Source of the DNA: Symbiodinium microadriaticum
Lineage: Eukaryota > Sar > Dinophyceae > Suessiales > Symbiodiniaceae
Assembly: GCA_001939145.1 (NCBI GenBank)
Contig: LSRX01000511.1
Span: forward strand, 287,987-351,986
DNA length: 64,000 nucleotides
Reading direction: 5' to 3'
The notes under the pieces are model-generated. The model did no database searches. It saw nothing but the letters and a program-made list of their open reading frames with translations, and was not told the origin of the DNA. The translations under genes and the position numbers were made by a program. This document shows, piece after piece, positions 21,860 to 34,320 of the stretch (positions are counted from its first letter, which is position 1; every line of letters begins with the position of its first letter).

Positions 21860-24800
21860 CGCATTCGCAGAAGACTATAACCCACAAAAAGACAACAGGT
21901 GAAATGCGCGGGTGATGAGCGTACTCCGCAACCCGACTTTCCTTCTGCCGGCCTCACCAACTGCGAAAAATCCCACGGTCGGTGGCGGAAGTATGCGCCA
22001 AAGAACAGGACTAGCTTTCATGGGCACGTTGCTTTTCAGAAGATCCTGTGAAACTTCAGCGTTCCCTCTGTGTTCCGTGATCCGGCCTGATCTGCTGGGT
22101 AGATGAAATAAAGAGGCCTGAAGAAGAGGCAGGACTTGGAGTTGATCTGCGCGCTGCACGGAATTGGCTTCCTCAACAAGCTCCATGATGAGAACCCAGA
22201 TAGGCCAAGCACAAACCAATGAAGAAAGACGCCGTGTAGATCAAGGCGGTTACCTTGGGAGTGCTCATATGCGTAGAATTTGATCGACTGCGCCACGTGC
22301 TGAGCCCATCTACGATAAATGTGAAACGATAGTCGCCGGCATAGTCAGCCAAGTAGCCGCCTGCAATTCACCCTCTCTCAAGGCCCTGCCCTGTCAGCAC
22401 AGCGCCGCACAGCGCCTAGAGCGGCACTTCCAGACCACGTGAAGCCAGACAAAGACTGGATGGAGTTCCATCTTCCTCGAAGATCCTTCGGCAAACAAGT
22501 TTCCTTCTCCCACTCTGCCTGCCCTTCATAGTCATGCCAGCAAGTCAAGTTTCCAAGGGTCAGACTACAAACCTCGAAATTCGAAGGATGGCGCAAGTTG
22601 CAAACACCGTGCGCGAATCGACGCAATGCACAGGTTCGATGTTGCAAGATTCCTGTTTCTCCGTCCTGTACGGTTACCCCTCTAGTGGACCCTTGAACTT
22701 TGCAGTGCTCATCTGAGTCTCGGAGGTAACCAAGTCCATGATCATTGAGCGAACGATAGGACCTGGCATGAGTCCACCGCTCGAGAACACTGCTCATCTG
22801 GGCGCGTCCGACGAGTCTAGCCTCTTGCGTTCATCAGCGCACCCCTCAGCAGGTAGAGCGGAAGGACCAGGACAAGCGATCCTGGCGAACACACCAACAA
22901 CATTACTGCCCTGTCGCCAATCTTCTCGTCTTCACGCGCACAGCACATGTTAAATTCTGTTAAATGCCACCAAGAAACTCATGTAGCACATGGCAAACAG
23001 ACATGCAGTGCCTCAGAAACTTCGCGAGACACTCATAATTAGATGACACGAGCACGAGTGTAGTTTGAGAGCAATGCCAAGGAAGTGGAAGAGCCTCGGC
23101 ATCGGCAAGTGACTGCACCATGTCAGGCGCATTGCTTAAGCTTCGGGCATCACTGCTGTGAGGCGACCGAGTCGCTTCGATATTCTGCGGCCTCAAACGA
23201 AACAAAGTGCTGCAGAAAGCAGGAAGTATGCCCTTAGAGCTCAAAAGACTGGGAGAAGCGCAGATTTCCACCTCACGACAAGTGCATTTTGTCGCACAAA
23301 CCACGACTGAATTAGCAGCAAGGCGCCGACCATGGCAGAGATGCATAAAGGGTACACACAACTCAGAATGCCTTGGCAAATCCCGCATGCGCTCATGCAT
23401 GCTTATGCAGTGGCCCGTCGGAGAGCAGGACAACATGCCAAATTCCTGAAAGGCTGCAAACCTCCAGGGGTGTGAAGTGATAGTCGACTCGGAAGAAGAG
23501 CGGGAAAAATTTTACCTGGGCATAGCCACTTACACAGCCTGACCTGCCAAGTCTGACATCGAACGGGAAATCAAAGGCACTGTCATCCCAGCGCCGATGG
23601 CTGTAACAAGCGACATAAATTCGAGTGTCCCTGCAATCCACCACCTCCAGCAGAATATGTAGTCACGCAGCAGTCGCAGCCAGCGCACACACTTCACGGT
23701 TCACTCATTCTGCTTTCGCCAGAGAAAGTACGCCATTCCAGCCTGACTGGAATACCGAGATGTCGGCGCTCCAGATCGCTAGCAGCATAAGCCGAATGCT
23801 CATCGTGACGGCTACCGCCTCATAACAAACGAAGGACATCCACTGAACTGAGCCATGCTGAGCGCAGTTTTAGGCGCGAGGCGAAGACGCACACACGCAC
23901 TGCGCAAGGCGCCGAGTAAAAGGCTCCCGCCTCTTGTCTCGAGTGGCGGCAGATCGCTTAGCCGCAAAGTCCATATCAAGACACCCGGCCAGAGAACACA
24001 TCCAGACAGAATTACCGACCGGAGCAGGGAGCTTCCCCAATGATTCCTTGGGATCATACAACGTCAACAAGCGTCTGCAACCAATGCTCGATCGGCAGGA
24101 TCCTACTTTGATAATGGCCAGGAGTCTGATGCGAGATCAAAAGCATGAGGGCTTGAAGTAGCGGTCCGGATGCGATTGCTATGAGCCGAAGAGACGTCAT
24201 TCGCGAGACAACCTGAAAGACCAAAGGCAGCCCCTACATCCTCTCACAGCACACAGACGTGGAAGTCATGCACCGACAAATTCGATGAGCAACAAAATGA
24301 TGCTACTGTACATAATACTGGCCGCCTTGACGCGTTCGCCTGCATGTGCCGAGTCGGCCACAACGACTTGGGCAGTACCTCACACTGCCGTCTGCCGCCG
24401 GCAATCAATCCATTATCCACACTGGCACGGCGGAACGTAAAAAATCGGAAATTGGCGCAGCTCTGACGGCCTGTCGTCTTTTCATGTACACGGAAGTTCA
24501 GTTGGCCAGTGCTTACATCGGATCACTTCATGAACGACTACTACACCATCACTCACGCCCCAACGGAGAAATGTGATGCCAGCCCAAACATTCGCAGGCG
24601 TCTCGCTTATCATTGGCCCGCACCTGACCCCTCACCAACCTCATCACGTACAGTATGTTACGAGTTGCTAGTAGCTGCTAGTAGTCCCTTCGTCAGTTCT
24701 GCCATCGAGATCGTGGCAGCACCATTGACAGTCCTTGCAGCATACAGCAAGCTCCCCACCATGAAAGAGAACAGAGATGCCACGAGCAGTTTCGTAGCAG

Positions 24801-25140
24801 ACGCGCCCTAACAAAAGAACACCGATCAGTCGCTTCTCACGCCACGCCAACTACACCGCACATGGACGGTATTGCAGACAGCCGCACAGGAAGCCTTGCA
24901 GCAACACATTCGCACAGAAGAGTCCCTCCCGAATTGCCCGAATCATTTCCCGCAATTTTCACAACACAACCCACCACAGCGCGGCGTTCGCAGGACTGGC
25001 CTGGAAGCCACGATTCCATGAAGACATCAGCAAGCAAGCAAGCAAGCAAGCACAAAACCACGTGCCTCAAAGATCCTCCAAGAAACATTGGCAAAGCCAA
25101 GCTCGACCCGCGACAGAAACGGAAGTGACTCAACCCCGCC
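21860..25140. other. no firm gene; weak minus-strand exon candidates
   Basis: Stretches near 22.40-22.55 kb and 23.93-24.07 kb read as plausible minus-strand protein (for example WHDYEGQAEWEKETCLPKD and LYDPKESLGKLPAPVGNS). They are isolated and carry no recognised domain. Confidence 0.35.
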
Positions 25141-25142
25141 AA

Positions 25143-25182
25143 GATTGATCTCATAGGGTCATAGAGTCATAGGGTCATACAA
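25143..25182. repeat. short TCATAGGG/TCATAGAG tandem repeat
   Basis: About four 9-10 nt units of TCATAGGG type. It opens the 2.3-kb zone of simple repeats that surrounds the assembly gap. Confidence 0.8.
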
Positions 25183-25339
25183 GCACGGGCAGACCCACGA
25201 GCCGCAGCAGGTCTAGCAGTCTAGCACTTGGCTAAACCGTCCAGACCAGATGCTACCGGCAGAACGTAGAAATTACTCGACAGCCACAAAAAGCTCTTCG
25301 GGTGAAGGTTGAATCAAGGAACGGGATCGGAGAGCAGGA

Positions 25340-25480
25340 GGGTCGGTCGAATCGGAGACCAGGATGGGCGAATCCGAGACCAGCAAGGGCGAATCGGGGG
25401 AGCAGACTCGCAGACCAGCCACCAGATTCCCAGACCGGCCACGAATCGGAGACCAGAATAGGTCCAATCAAACACCCAAA
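25340..25480 (+). repeat. GAATCGGAGACCAG minisatellite, left arm
   Basis: Units of about 23 nt built on GAATC(C/G)GAGACCAG(C/G)A(A/T)GGGC repeat four or five times with drift. The reverse complement of the same unit occurs at 27215-27400, beyond the gap, so the two arrays form a large inverted arrangement. Confidence 0.75.
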
Positions 25481-25779
25481 GACCGATCCGACCGCCTCCC
25501 GACCCACCCGACCCCACCGCTTACTTCGGATGCCGGAAAAAAGGAGCGAGAAAAAAAAAAGTATCATCACCGTGGCAGCGCAGAGGGCCCTCGCCAGCTC
25601 GCTGCTGGAGCTCTCCTTGCGCTCCATGGCTTTGCGCGCGAGTGCGAGTGCAGCGCACGCAGTCCGACCTGCGGACTTGCGGGGCTCCAGCAGAAGTCAA
25701 GGAGAGACTAATGTTATGAGTGGAGATGCCTTGCAATCTCTGGAATCAAGGAAATAATTATTTTGTAAGAAAAGTGTGA

Positions 25780-26075
25780 GCTTGAGTGTGAGAGAAAGTG
25801 TGAGCGAAAGTGTGAGCATGAAGAACCATCCCCAACGTGAAGTGTGAGAAAACTGTGAGCTTGAGTGCGAGACGGGAGTGTGTCACTCCCGCTCACAGTC
25901 CCGCTCACACTCTGGAATCCCTCTCCGTCACACTCCCGCTCACACTTCCGCTCACACTTTTCTCACACTATTTGCTGTGTTTTACAGCAGAACAGTGTGA
26001 GCAGAGGTGTGAGCGGGAGTGTGAGCGGGAGTGTGAGAAAAGTGTGAGCGGAGTGTGAGCGGGACCGAGACGAAT
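25780..26075. repeat. GTGTGAGC minisatellite with internal inversion
   Basis: Units GTGTGAGCGGGA and GTGTGAGAAAA run as plus-sense on the outer sides (25785-25875 and 25994-26065) and as their reverse complement in the middle (25880-25970). The middle and right arms face each other around TATTTGCTGTGTTTTACAGC, giving roughly 75-nt arms that could fold back. The array runs into the N gap. Confidence 0.85.
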
Positions 26076-26099
26076 CCCCCTTCCCCTCCCCTCTCTCCC

Positions 26100-26707
26100 N
26101 NNNNNNNNNNNNNNNNNNNNNNNNNNNNNNNNNNNNNNNNNNNNNNNNNNNNNNNNNNNNNNNNNNNNNNNNNNNNNNNNNNNNNNNNNNNNNNNNNNNN
26201 NNNNNNNNNNNNNNNNNNNNNNNNNNNNNNNNNNNNNNNNNNNNNNNNNNNNNNNNNNNNNNNNNNNNNNNNNNNNNNNNNNNNNNNNNNNNNNNNNNNN
26301 NNNNNNNNNNNNNNNNNNNNNNNNNNNNNNNNNNNNNNNNNNNNNNNNNNNNNNNNNNNNNNNNNNNNNNNNNNNNNNNNNNNNNNNNNNNNNNNNNNNN
26401 NNNNNNNNNNNNNNNNNNNNNNNNNNNNNNNNNNNNNNNNNNNNNNNNNNNNNNNNNNNNNNNNNNNNNNNNNNNNNNNNNNNNNNNNNNNNNNNNNNNN
26501 NNNNNNNNNNNNNNNNNNNNNNNNNNNNNNNNNNNNNNNNNNNNNNNNNNNNNNNNNNNNNNNNNNNNNNNNNNNNNNNNNNNNNNNNNNNNNNNNNNNN
26601 NNNNNNNNNNNNNNNNNNNNNNNNNNNNNNNNNNNNNNNNNNNNNNNNNNNNNNNNNNNNNNNNNNNNNNNNNNNNNNNNNNNNNNNNNNNNNNNNNNNN
26701 NNNNNNN
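26100..26707. other. assembly gap (608 N)
   Basis: Unsequenced bases. The odd length suggests a gap estimated from paired reads, not a fixed placeholder. The long ORFs that appear to cross it are artefacts of the Ns. Confidence 1.
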
Positions 26708-26870
26708 GGTGGTGGTGGTGCTGGTGGTGGTGGTGGTAATGGTGGTGCTGCTGCTGCTGGTGCTGCTGGTGGTGCTGGTGCTGCTGGTGCTGCTGGTGCT
26801 GCTGGTGCTGCTGGTGGTGCTGGTGGTGCTGGTGGTGCTGGTGGTGCTGCTGGTGCTGCTGGTAAGAAGA
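26708..26870. repeat. GGT/GCT trinucleotide repeat
   Basis: GGTGGTGCTGCT-type repeat up to AAGAAGAAGG. In other frames it would encode poly-Val/Leu, poly-Thr/Ser or poly-His/Gln, but nothing indicates translation. Confidence 0.9.
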
Positions 26871-26894
26871 AGGAGAGGTAGCAGGTGTAGCCCT

Positions 26895-27063
26895 AGTCCT
26901 GGTAGTCCTGGTAGTCCTGGTAGTCCTAGTAGTCCTAGTAGTCCTAGTAGTCCTAGTAGTCCTAGTAGTCCTAATAGTCCTAGTAGTCCGAGTAGTCCTA
27001 GTAGTCCTAGTAGTCCTTGCAGTCCTAGCAGTCCTAGTAGTCCTAGTAGTCCTAGTAGTCGTA
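26895..27063. repeat. 9-bp AGTCCTAGT tandem array
   Basis: About 18 units of AGTCCTAGT with variants AGTCCTGGT and AGTCCTTGC. The 9-nt period keeps frames open on both strands and explains the apparent ORFs. Confidence 0.95.
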
Positions 27064-27214
27064 GTGGTACAATCCGATTTATCATTGAAGGCGTGCTTCT
27101 TGCCATGAGTTTGGATCCAGTGGCACTCCTCGACTTGCTGCTTTTGTTTCTGTTTGGCATCCTCAAGCAACCATGTACTTCTCTCACGGTGGGATTTCGG
27201 GTGCAGGACACCAG

Positions 27215-27400
27215 GAAACCGGGTGACGGTCGAATCAGGTAACCGGGTCTCTGATTGAACACGCTTTGGTCTCTGATTCGACCCTGCTTGGTCTCTGAGT
27301 CCAGGCGGCCTGATTCCGAAGATTTCCGGAGACCGGTCTCGGAAACCGCTCTTGTGGTCTCTTATTCGCGCCCTCTGGTCTGTTGGACCCTCCGGTCTCT
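27215..27400 (-). repeat. GAATCGGAGACCAG minisatellite, right arm (inverted)
   Basis: GGTCTCTGATTCG-type units, the reverse complement of the 25340-25480 array, repeat about six times with more divergence. They end against the reverse-transcriptase fragment. Confidence 0.7.
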
Positions 27401-28185
27401 GATTCGTAGTTTTTCCAAGCTCTTCGACGCGTCTTTTACCAATCCTCGCTCACAGCCACCCCAGAAGACTGGCACGGAGCCAGGACGGTTGAGATCTACA
27501 AAGGCAATGGCCCGCTCATGGACCCTTCCGGTACCAGACGAGTCTCACTTCTCAGCACAGCATACAAACGTCTTGCCATGTCTTGCCAAATCCTACACAG
27601 TCGCTTGTAACAGGTGGTCGACCACAGCTGCCAGGTCTACCTCATAATAGATCCAAATTTTCAGTGGCAATCTCGAAGAGCCAGCTCTACAGAGCAGAGT
27701 GACCTTTCAAGACCACACACCAGTCCCCACATGTCCCCACCGCCAAGTGACGCAAAACATCTGAGGGTTACCCGAACAGCGACGCCTCTATACACAGAGA
27801 CACCACTCGACTCTCCAAAGCACTGCGACGCTTCCACGCACTGCACCAATTTTAGCACAACATGGACAATGCGGTCTTCATTTCACTTGCCATATACGGC
27901 CTGGATTTGCCAGTTTACAACAGGCGACTTCAGCAGGCTTGAGCTCTCCACTCACAGTGCCGCTGCAAAATGCTCCACATCAGACCCACATATCAAACAA
28001 AACATTCGCTTTCGCTATGACGGTCGCTTCCCCGAGCATCCACCCATCATACGTCACATCCAGAAAGCACAGCTTAAGCTTTTCGGGCACTTTCCGAGAT
28101 CTTATCCGAACGCCATCGAACGGAAATGTTGCTTCCAGTACAGGGGAGGTACCGCAGGCCTGAGAGGGAGGAGGAGACTGTAGAT
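27400..28185 (+). mobile_element. decayed LINE (non-LTR retrotransposon) reverse transcriptase
   Basis: From about 27412 one frame reads LRRVFYQSSLTATPEDW, then ARTVEIYKGNG, a DPS element and RRVSLLSTAYKRLA, ending at a stop at 27607. This matches the known LINE pattern W..A.IV.IYKGKG..DPSNYR.ISLLST..K..A. Further on, frame-broken pieces resemble the C-terminal region of such proteins: a CRCKMLHIRPTY-type block (about 27.96 kb) and AQLKLFGHFPRS followed by GRRRL near 28.06-28.18 kb. Several stops and frame changes lie between, and the catalytic FxDD motif was not found. This is a dead fragment of a plus-strand element inside a block of minus-strand genes. Confidence 0.7.
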
Positions 28186-28189
28186 GACC

Positions 28190-31100
28190 GTGGCAGGTTC
28201 TCGAATCGAAAAGCCAACTGTGGGCACCGAATTCCTGCTCCTTTCCCTTTGCCAATGCCCGGCAGTCCGCGAGTCCACACGCCTGGAAACCTGACATGCC
28301 GTCATGCTGCTGTTCCAGCACTGGGAGCAGGGCGCCTGAGTCCGCACGACAAAGGAAATTTAGCACAGGCTGCTCTCAATGCAATGCCATGCATACAACT
28401 ACTGTGAACCAAGCCACCCAAACCCCGATGCCAATGAACAGCAGAGGCAGGCTGTCTAGCAGCACTCCAATGATCAGCAAGCCTAGTCCTTGTGGCCATG
28501 ACAGGTTCTCACAGGAAGCATGTCTGCAAAAGAAACACATGCTCGGCCAAGCAGCCGAGAGTCCAAAATGGCAAGTCCAACTTTAGCAGCCGAATTCTTG
28601 ACATCTTGTCAGACCTCGGCGAAGACTCGGCTTCTGCAAGGAAAAGTAAAGGCAGATGGCATATGTCGTATGTGTGACGTGCCATGTGGCGAGGGCCTGG
28701 ACCGCAAAGGTTCGAAAAAAGCTGAAACTCAGAGTCGTTCAGATGAGTCACACGGCTCCGATGGGATATGCAAGCACGAGCTGCAGAATCCCCCGCCTTG
28801 GAAGCTCAAGCTCAGAAGCGTGATGTCTCCCAGCACCAATGCATACAAGGGACGTGGACTCCACGGCACCGACCAGCTTGTTGCCATTCCTTACAGGAAC
28901 GAGAAAAAGAGCCAACGAACCAAGAGCAAAAAGAGCAGCATCTCCATCTCCCAGCCCCTGATTGCAAGATAGGCACACTCCTCCGATGTTCAGCAAGTAA
29001 GCATCAAACAGTGGACCAAGCGTCACTGCTGACCTGCTCAAAAAACAACAGACAGCCGTGGTTACTAACAGAAATGACTGAAATAACTTGTCGAGAATTG
29101 CATTCACGCAGCAGTGCGACACCGAAGAAGAGCGACACAAAGATACACCGGATGTTTTTGTGATAGTCCTTCCATCTTTGAGAGCATGTTGGCGAAGCCG
29201 CAGATCAGATATACATCTCGTTGTGCCTATGGCGAACCTCGAGGCAGCAAAGCACCTGTCCTTTGGACCAGGTCCTTCCGAGCCTGCAAGCTCCTGCTGC
29301 ATCTCCATGGTCTCCATCGCTCCGGCTGATGGTGTCCCATCAATCTTGTCGTGCACGCGGTGCCGCTTCTCTCGCACAGCGGTTAATTACTTCTCACACA
29401 TCAAACAAGAGCTTCTACTCACTGTGTGCATTGACAAAGGAAAATCTCAGCAAACAAACATGGTTCACCAGGCAAAGTAGCTGCTAAGCAGCTGCTCACA
29501 CAGTTGAAGCAGGGTAAGGCTGCTGGACCTGTTCATGGAGGAAATCTTGAACCGCATCGGCAAGCATGCACGACTATGAACGACTGGTTCGAGGGCACTA
29601 AGCTTGCACAGCGTGAATGCACGAAAGCAGCTTAGCAACACACACTCTCTTTTCGTCGTTGCCCACTATTTGCCCGTCCGATCTGATTCAGTTCAACATA
29701 TTAAGCGAAGACATGCACAAGCAGACAGGACCGCTTCGTGTCCGGCTGAACTCGCATCAAGTATTGAGGATGAGGAAGACCTCGTCAAGCAACTGCTCGG
29801 CATCACATCCGCGGCAGACAACAGTTTTTGTTGTTGTTTACAAGCCTAGAACTTCTTCCGTGAATCTCTGCCTGAAAACTCGGGGAGCCGTGATCATCGC
29901 AAAGGAAGCAAAACTACGCGACACTTCGGCCTTACAGCGGCGCACACCCAGTCTACCTTTGAAGTTGCCCAAAGTTGGCAGAGAACGGGCCGCATGGGAA
30001 GAGCGGTCCACAGAGGTCTGAAACCAAATGTTATTGAAGAGGCAACTTGCGAAGTTTCAGCATCGTTCAGCCACACGAGATGGCCTAACCGCTGCCTATG
30101 ACGAGTCACTTAGCACATGGTGCACGAGACTGGCTGCCTTTAGACATGGAATGCACGAGGTCCATGACTCAGGACGGAACTACAACCGCCGTCGAGGCTG
30201 TAGTACCCGTAAGATTGCAGCTAAGTGTCGAGGATGACGAATAGAACGATGGCACCGCCCACTGCATAAATCTGAGCCCTGGCACACCGCTCTCGCATCG
30301 CTTGTCTAATGGCATGTTTGCATACGAAGCTGAGGCAGACTGAGTTTTGACGACCAGCCTCGTGCATCCTGTCGATCACTGTAGGATGGGGTATGTCCCG
30401 AACCCTTTCCAAACCTGGGACCCCACACCTCGAAAACAGATGCACGATGATGTAGGGGGCGTGTCCGATCAACCGTGGTCGGTGTGGCTTGTTGCTCGTC
30501 TTCAACAGAGCTCCCATTCCCTTTGTCACGACGTCCATTCGCTCCATCTGAGCACGGGTCCAGAAATCGGAATCATGCCAATCCCAACAAAACCCACACA
30601 GATTCTGCCTCCTTCTCGATATCCTGGTTCAACCTGAGCTGCACAAGAGGCTAACAGGTCAGATTCTGTGAACTCCAGCCATTCATGTACGACCTTGGTG
30701 CTCGCAACATATACCCCGTGCGAGGCTGAAGCTGCACCCCGCCCCGCAGAACATGATGACGGCATCCCCATTTGGACACGATTTTTTTGGTAATGCGCCA
30801 CGGTCGCATGGCCAAAACATGCCAAAACCCCAGCAAAATGCAAACCTCTCAGGGACGAGGAGCTTTTCGCAGGTGTCGAAAACACTAGAATTCGTGCAAT
30901 CTTTGCGTTTTCGATCGGAGCCCGTTCGGATCTTTTGCGCTTGTTTTTGTTCTGGGCGTCTCGGAAGTAGAGGGTTCCAAGATCATTTTTGCTAACAAGT
31001 CTCTGGCCACAACGAGGGCGCGCTTTGTACTTTGTGCAAATTGTATTTCCGGAGGCCTTTTTTTGCAGATTTGGGTCTTGAACAGTGAAGGCTTCAACCG

Positions 31101-32240
31101 AATCATGCTTAAAACATGTATTCTCTGAAGCCTCTTTTAGATAGTTGGTACATGGCATCGTCGGCCCGCGTCCAGCGCCGTCTCCACTAGCCAGTTCCGA
31201 AGAACCGTCCGAGTGGAGCACGGCGGTGTCGCGGTCCGCCGAGCGAAAGGAATGAGGGAATTGAAGGTGGGCTGCGCTTGATTTGTGGCAAGATGCTCGC
31301 CTTGCCTCTGACGTGCTAAGCCGCGTCGTCGAATCAGATGCCGGTGCAGGCTAAGTCCCGCAACGACATATTGAGGAGGAATGAGGAAGAGAGTGCATGC
31401 CCCACAGGCGCCGCCTGCGTCACCAAGAACCCAAGAGGAAGGCACATAGCGTTGGCCAGAGTTCAAGGGCGGATCGCCTATGGAACGTGTTCCTGCGCAC
31501 AAGAACGAGTTACACAACAAGCGAGTCGAATTTGTGACATCAGGCATATCAGGCGACCACGAAAGGTCACATGGACACTCGCAGGAAATCGGAGCAGACA
31601 GGCACATGCCAGCTCCAAGCTCAAGCACCGGCGTGTCTCGGCGAACTGAATTCCGAATCGACTGAAGTCCTTCCCTCTCGCGTGATTCAGATCCTCAGGG
31701 CCAGACTCGTCTAGCAGTTTTTGCTGACCTCATAGCTATAGTCACTAGCTGACTAGCTGTCAGCGGATGAAACATCCTCACACATGACATGGTCTTAGTC
31801 GGGAGTGGGTGGGCCGGCAGTGGGGTATCTGTTGAAACTTTAGCTCCCTCAGGTGGGTTGACTCGTTTCGCAAAGACCGAGCCATTGGCTTTCGATCTCA
31901 CCGTTGATCGTGTAGGCGACCTTTGAACTCGACATCGAGAAACAGGGAAGCATCGTTCGGCGTCGCTTCGTAAAACAAGAGCTCGATCAGCCTACGCCCT
32001 GCGCTCCACTTGGACTTCATGACGTGTTCTTTCCGGCCCCGGCCTGTCCGAGTCTTTGAGCACCCTTCTCAAGTGCCTGCAGCTCGTCCTGGCCGATGCA
32101 CAAAGAGCACCCTTACCAGGCTTGTGCCTCTCTGGAGTGCGGTCTCACGACATGTTTCTTTTCCGCTGGTGTTGTGGACTAAGCCCAGCTTCACGAGCTT
32201 CCATGCTAACTCGCGCAACATCATGCATGCGATGTGCCGG
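28190..32240. other. mostly unrecognised; possible minus-strand exons at 28.75-29.35 kb
   Basis: A minus frame (28748-29377) contains GTPSAGAMETMEMQQELAGS and a hydrophobic FQSFLLVTTAVCCFL stretch, which could be parts of a membrane protein. The plus strand reads almost as well over 29.2-29.35 kb. No domain is seen in 29.4-32.2 kb. Confidence 0.35.
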
Positions 32241-32243
32241 AAA

Positions 32244-33698
32244 CTAACTACTTGGCGAACTCGCTCTCAGCCGCGGCTGCGACTTCGCTCTCTTTCCACA
32301 CCACTTGAAGCGGTGCTGACACCTTGCATTGAAAGAGATGAACAAGGCAAGGGGTGGAAAGGTGCGGGGTCGGCGCTTTAGACACAAGCTCCAAAAAAAA
32401 TTGGCGAAAAGTGCAGCAAAGGATCCGTTTGCCTGCGGCTGCTGAGGACTGGTAAGCCCTGGTGCATCGGAAGTAAGCGGTCCGCCTGCGGAAGCAGGCG
32501 CCCCGGCTCCAGCTGCCGGCGGTGCCCCTAAGGCCGGGCCGCCCGAAGGCGCTCTGGGGGGAGGCAAAGGAGGACTGCCGGGCTGCATTGACATGGCCGG
32601 CCCGACAATTCCACCGGCTGGCGCATTTCCTTGCAGCATGCCCATGCTGCCTGGCATTGGTGCGTTACCTTGCATGGGCGCCTGCCCGCAGCCTATCGCA
32701 TTGGGACCAGACATGCCCTGCATTGACGAACAGCCAGGCGAGCAGCCTTGCATTGCGTTGCAAGGGCCCGACATCATCATCCCCGGCATCATTCCGGGCA
32801 TCATGCCCGGCATCATGCCCGGCATCATGCCTGGCATCATCGGCATCATCATCATTGGCATGCCCATACCTTACTTGCGGCAGGCTCACAGTTTTCAACT
32901 CCACGAAAACCCCGAAGAGAAAAGGCACTGCGCCGAGGCACATCCTCCCATCGGCATACTTCCCATCATGCCTCGGTGCTGCTCGCGCATGGACCTAGAC
33001 CTGAATATGTACAAACTTATATAAACACAAAGGTTCTTCTGTTCTGCACATGTAAAATCATATGTTTTATGTACATATGAATACACTCACATGCATGCAT
33101 ACACACATGCAGACATACAAGCCTATCAGCCGTGCTGACATGCATGCATACATACATACGACATGGCAAGGCAAACCAAACCAACAAAAAACTGAACTCA
33201 CGAACCTAGCCATAGCACGCAGACGGCGTGCTGGCTACTTAGCCGGGGCCGGAAGAGGCATGCTGGACCTTCAAAGGCGACTTCCCATTGACGCAAGGGT
33301 TCATCGACACCAGAAAAGGGCTTCGGCATGATAGCACTGACGAGTACTGATACGGCTCGGCCACATCACACCACAGGCCAGTCACACATGACCGGTCACA
33401 AGTCAAGGATCACAAGCTGCCATCCAGCAGCATCCAAAAGCTGCATAGTCAATAGATGGTCATGAATCACCAGTCATCCGGCACTTGCAACCAAGAATAG
33501 ATAGTCACTACTCACAGGCGATCACCCATCACTAATCATTGGAGATCACTGGTGTCGGGTTTGAGTTGACCAAAGACTACATGTGCGGATCGGTGTGGTG
33601 TCCCAATGCCTGTTCCTGCAAGACACCTGGCATCATTCCAGGCATCATGCCTGATGCCGGCTCGTCATCGGAGTCGTCATCATCCGCGGGCTCGTTGC
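32244..33698 (-). CDS. Met-Pro-Gly-rich low-complexity protein, multi-exon
   Basis: The main exon runs from 32869 towards 32244 and encodes five MMPG units after MGMPMMMMPMM, then Met/Gly/Ser/Cys-rich and Pro/Ala/Gly-rich sequence to about 32.42 kb. Upstream, GGMMGSMP-type sequence (about 32994-32942) joins it in frame across a 72-nt GT-AG intron (32941-32870), or a 75-nt version if GA at 32944 is the donor. A further exon (33698-33627) encodes an acidic DDDDSDDEPASG run followed by two MMPG units, so the repeat module spans at least two exons. The last codons of the 32244 frame look intronic, so the true end is open. Function unknown; such repeats suggest a disordered RNA- or protein-binding tail. 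The plus-strand ORF across this is its shadow. Confidence 0.6.
33060..33540. repeat. simple ATGCATAC and ATCAC/GTCA-rich sequence
   Basis: 33070-33165 is rich in ACATGCATGCATACA words. 33355-33540 is a loose run of CACAAG, GTCA, ATCAC and AGTCAT words. It lies in what would be an intron of the Met-Pro-Gly gene. Confidence 0.5.
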
Positions 33699-34225
33699 CT
33701 CATCGCTGGTGCACGCTTACTCCGAAGAATCAAGGAAGAGTCTCACACGCGCCGACCGTCCACCCAACACTCCTACTCAGTGTCAGAAGAGAAAACAGCA
33801 TTGTCTGCAACAGTGCCGCAGGTCCTGCCTTCTTTGGCTTGCTGAACCCCACCGGCCTGCTCAATTTGGATCAGAAAGCAGTGTTAGAATTTGCACGGTG
33901 CTGCATCCAACCTCGTGAAAGGGGAAGAATGTTTGGGGTGCTCCTCCTGCCGCTGCACCCTGAACAAGCAAAAAGCATACGCAAGCTGACGGGCATGCTA
34001 CGACAGCAACTGCCTGACGGTCTGGCGTTTTGTCGCGCTTCTCCGCATACTCACACGTCTGCACGTATGCATCAATTAACTTCTTTGACTTCCTTAGCCG
34101 ACGACAAGACCAAAAAGAGCTGACATGCACTCGAAAAGATGCAGGGTCCGTTTTGTGGCCACCGAAATTTCCGGCCGAACATGAGCGTGCAGCGCAACAT
34201 GCCGTAACTCTGGACCACCATGCCA

Positions 34226-34320
34226 CGGACACAACTTTGAAGATAACAACGATGAACATGTGGGCGAGACCAGCGCGTTGATCTTTCCCATCGCGTTCCA
34301 GACATGCATAGGTTCTCATG
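34226..34320 (+). other. duplicated exon-like block, copy 1
   Basis: ACAACTTTGAAGATAACAAC through GGTTCTCATG is nearly repeated at 36157-36248. In the plus frame both copies encode HNFE.N..EHVGET..LIF.IAFQTCIGSH, and three of the differences are synonymous third-base changes (GAA/GAG, ACA/ACC, TCT/TCC). This supports an old coding exon on the plus strand. The hydrophobic half looks like a membrane segment. Family not recognised. Confidence 0.5.

Noticed and set aside
25968..27262. ORFs of about 395-426 codons on both strands across the gap
   Set aside because: More than 200 of their codons are N, and the rest is trinucleotide, 9-bp and GTGTGAGC repeat. They are artefacts.
28558..28580. GTCCAAAATGGC resembling the leader core
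   Set aside because: Only about 11 contiguous bases match and the flanks do not, which is not enough above chance in 64 kb.
29470..29580. LLTQLKQGKAAGP resembling the LKNGKA.GPDG motif of LINE reverse transcriptases
   Set aside because: The following sequence has no further reverse-transcriptase motif and is full of stops. One short motif is too weak.
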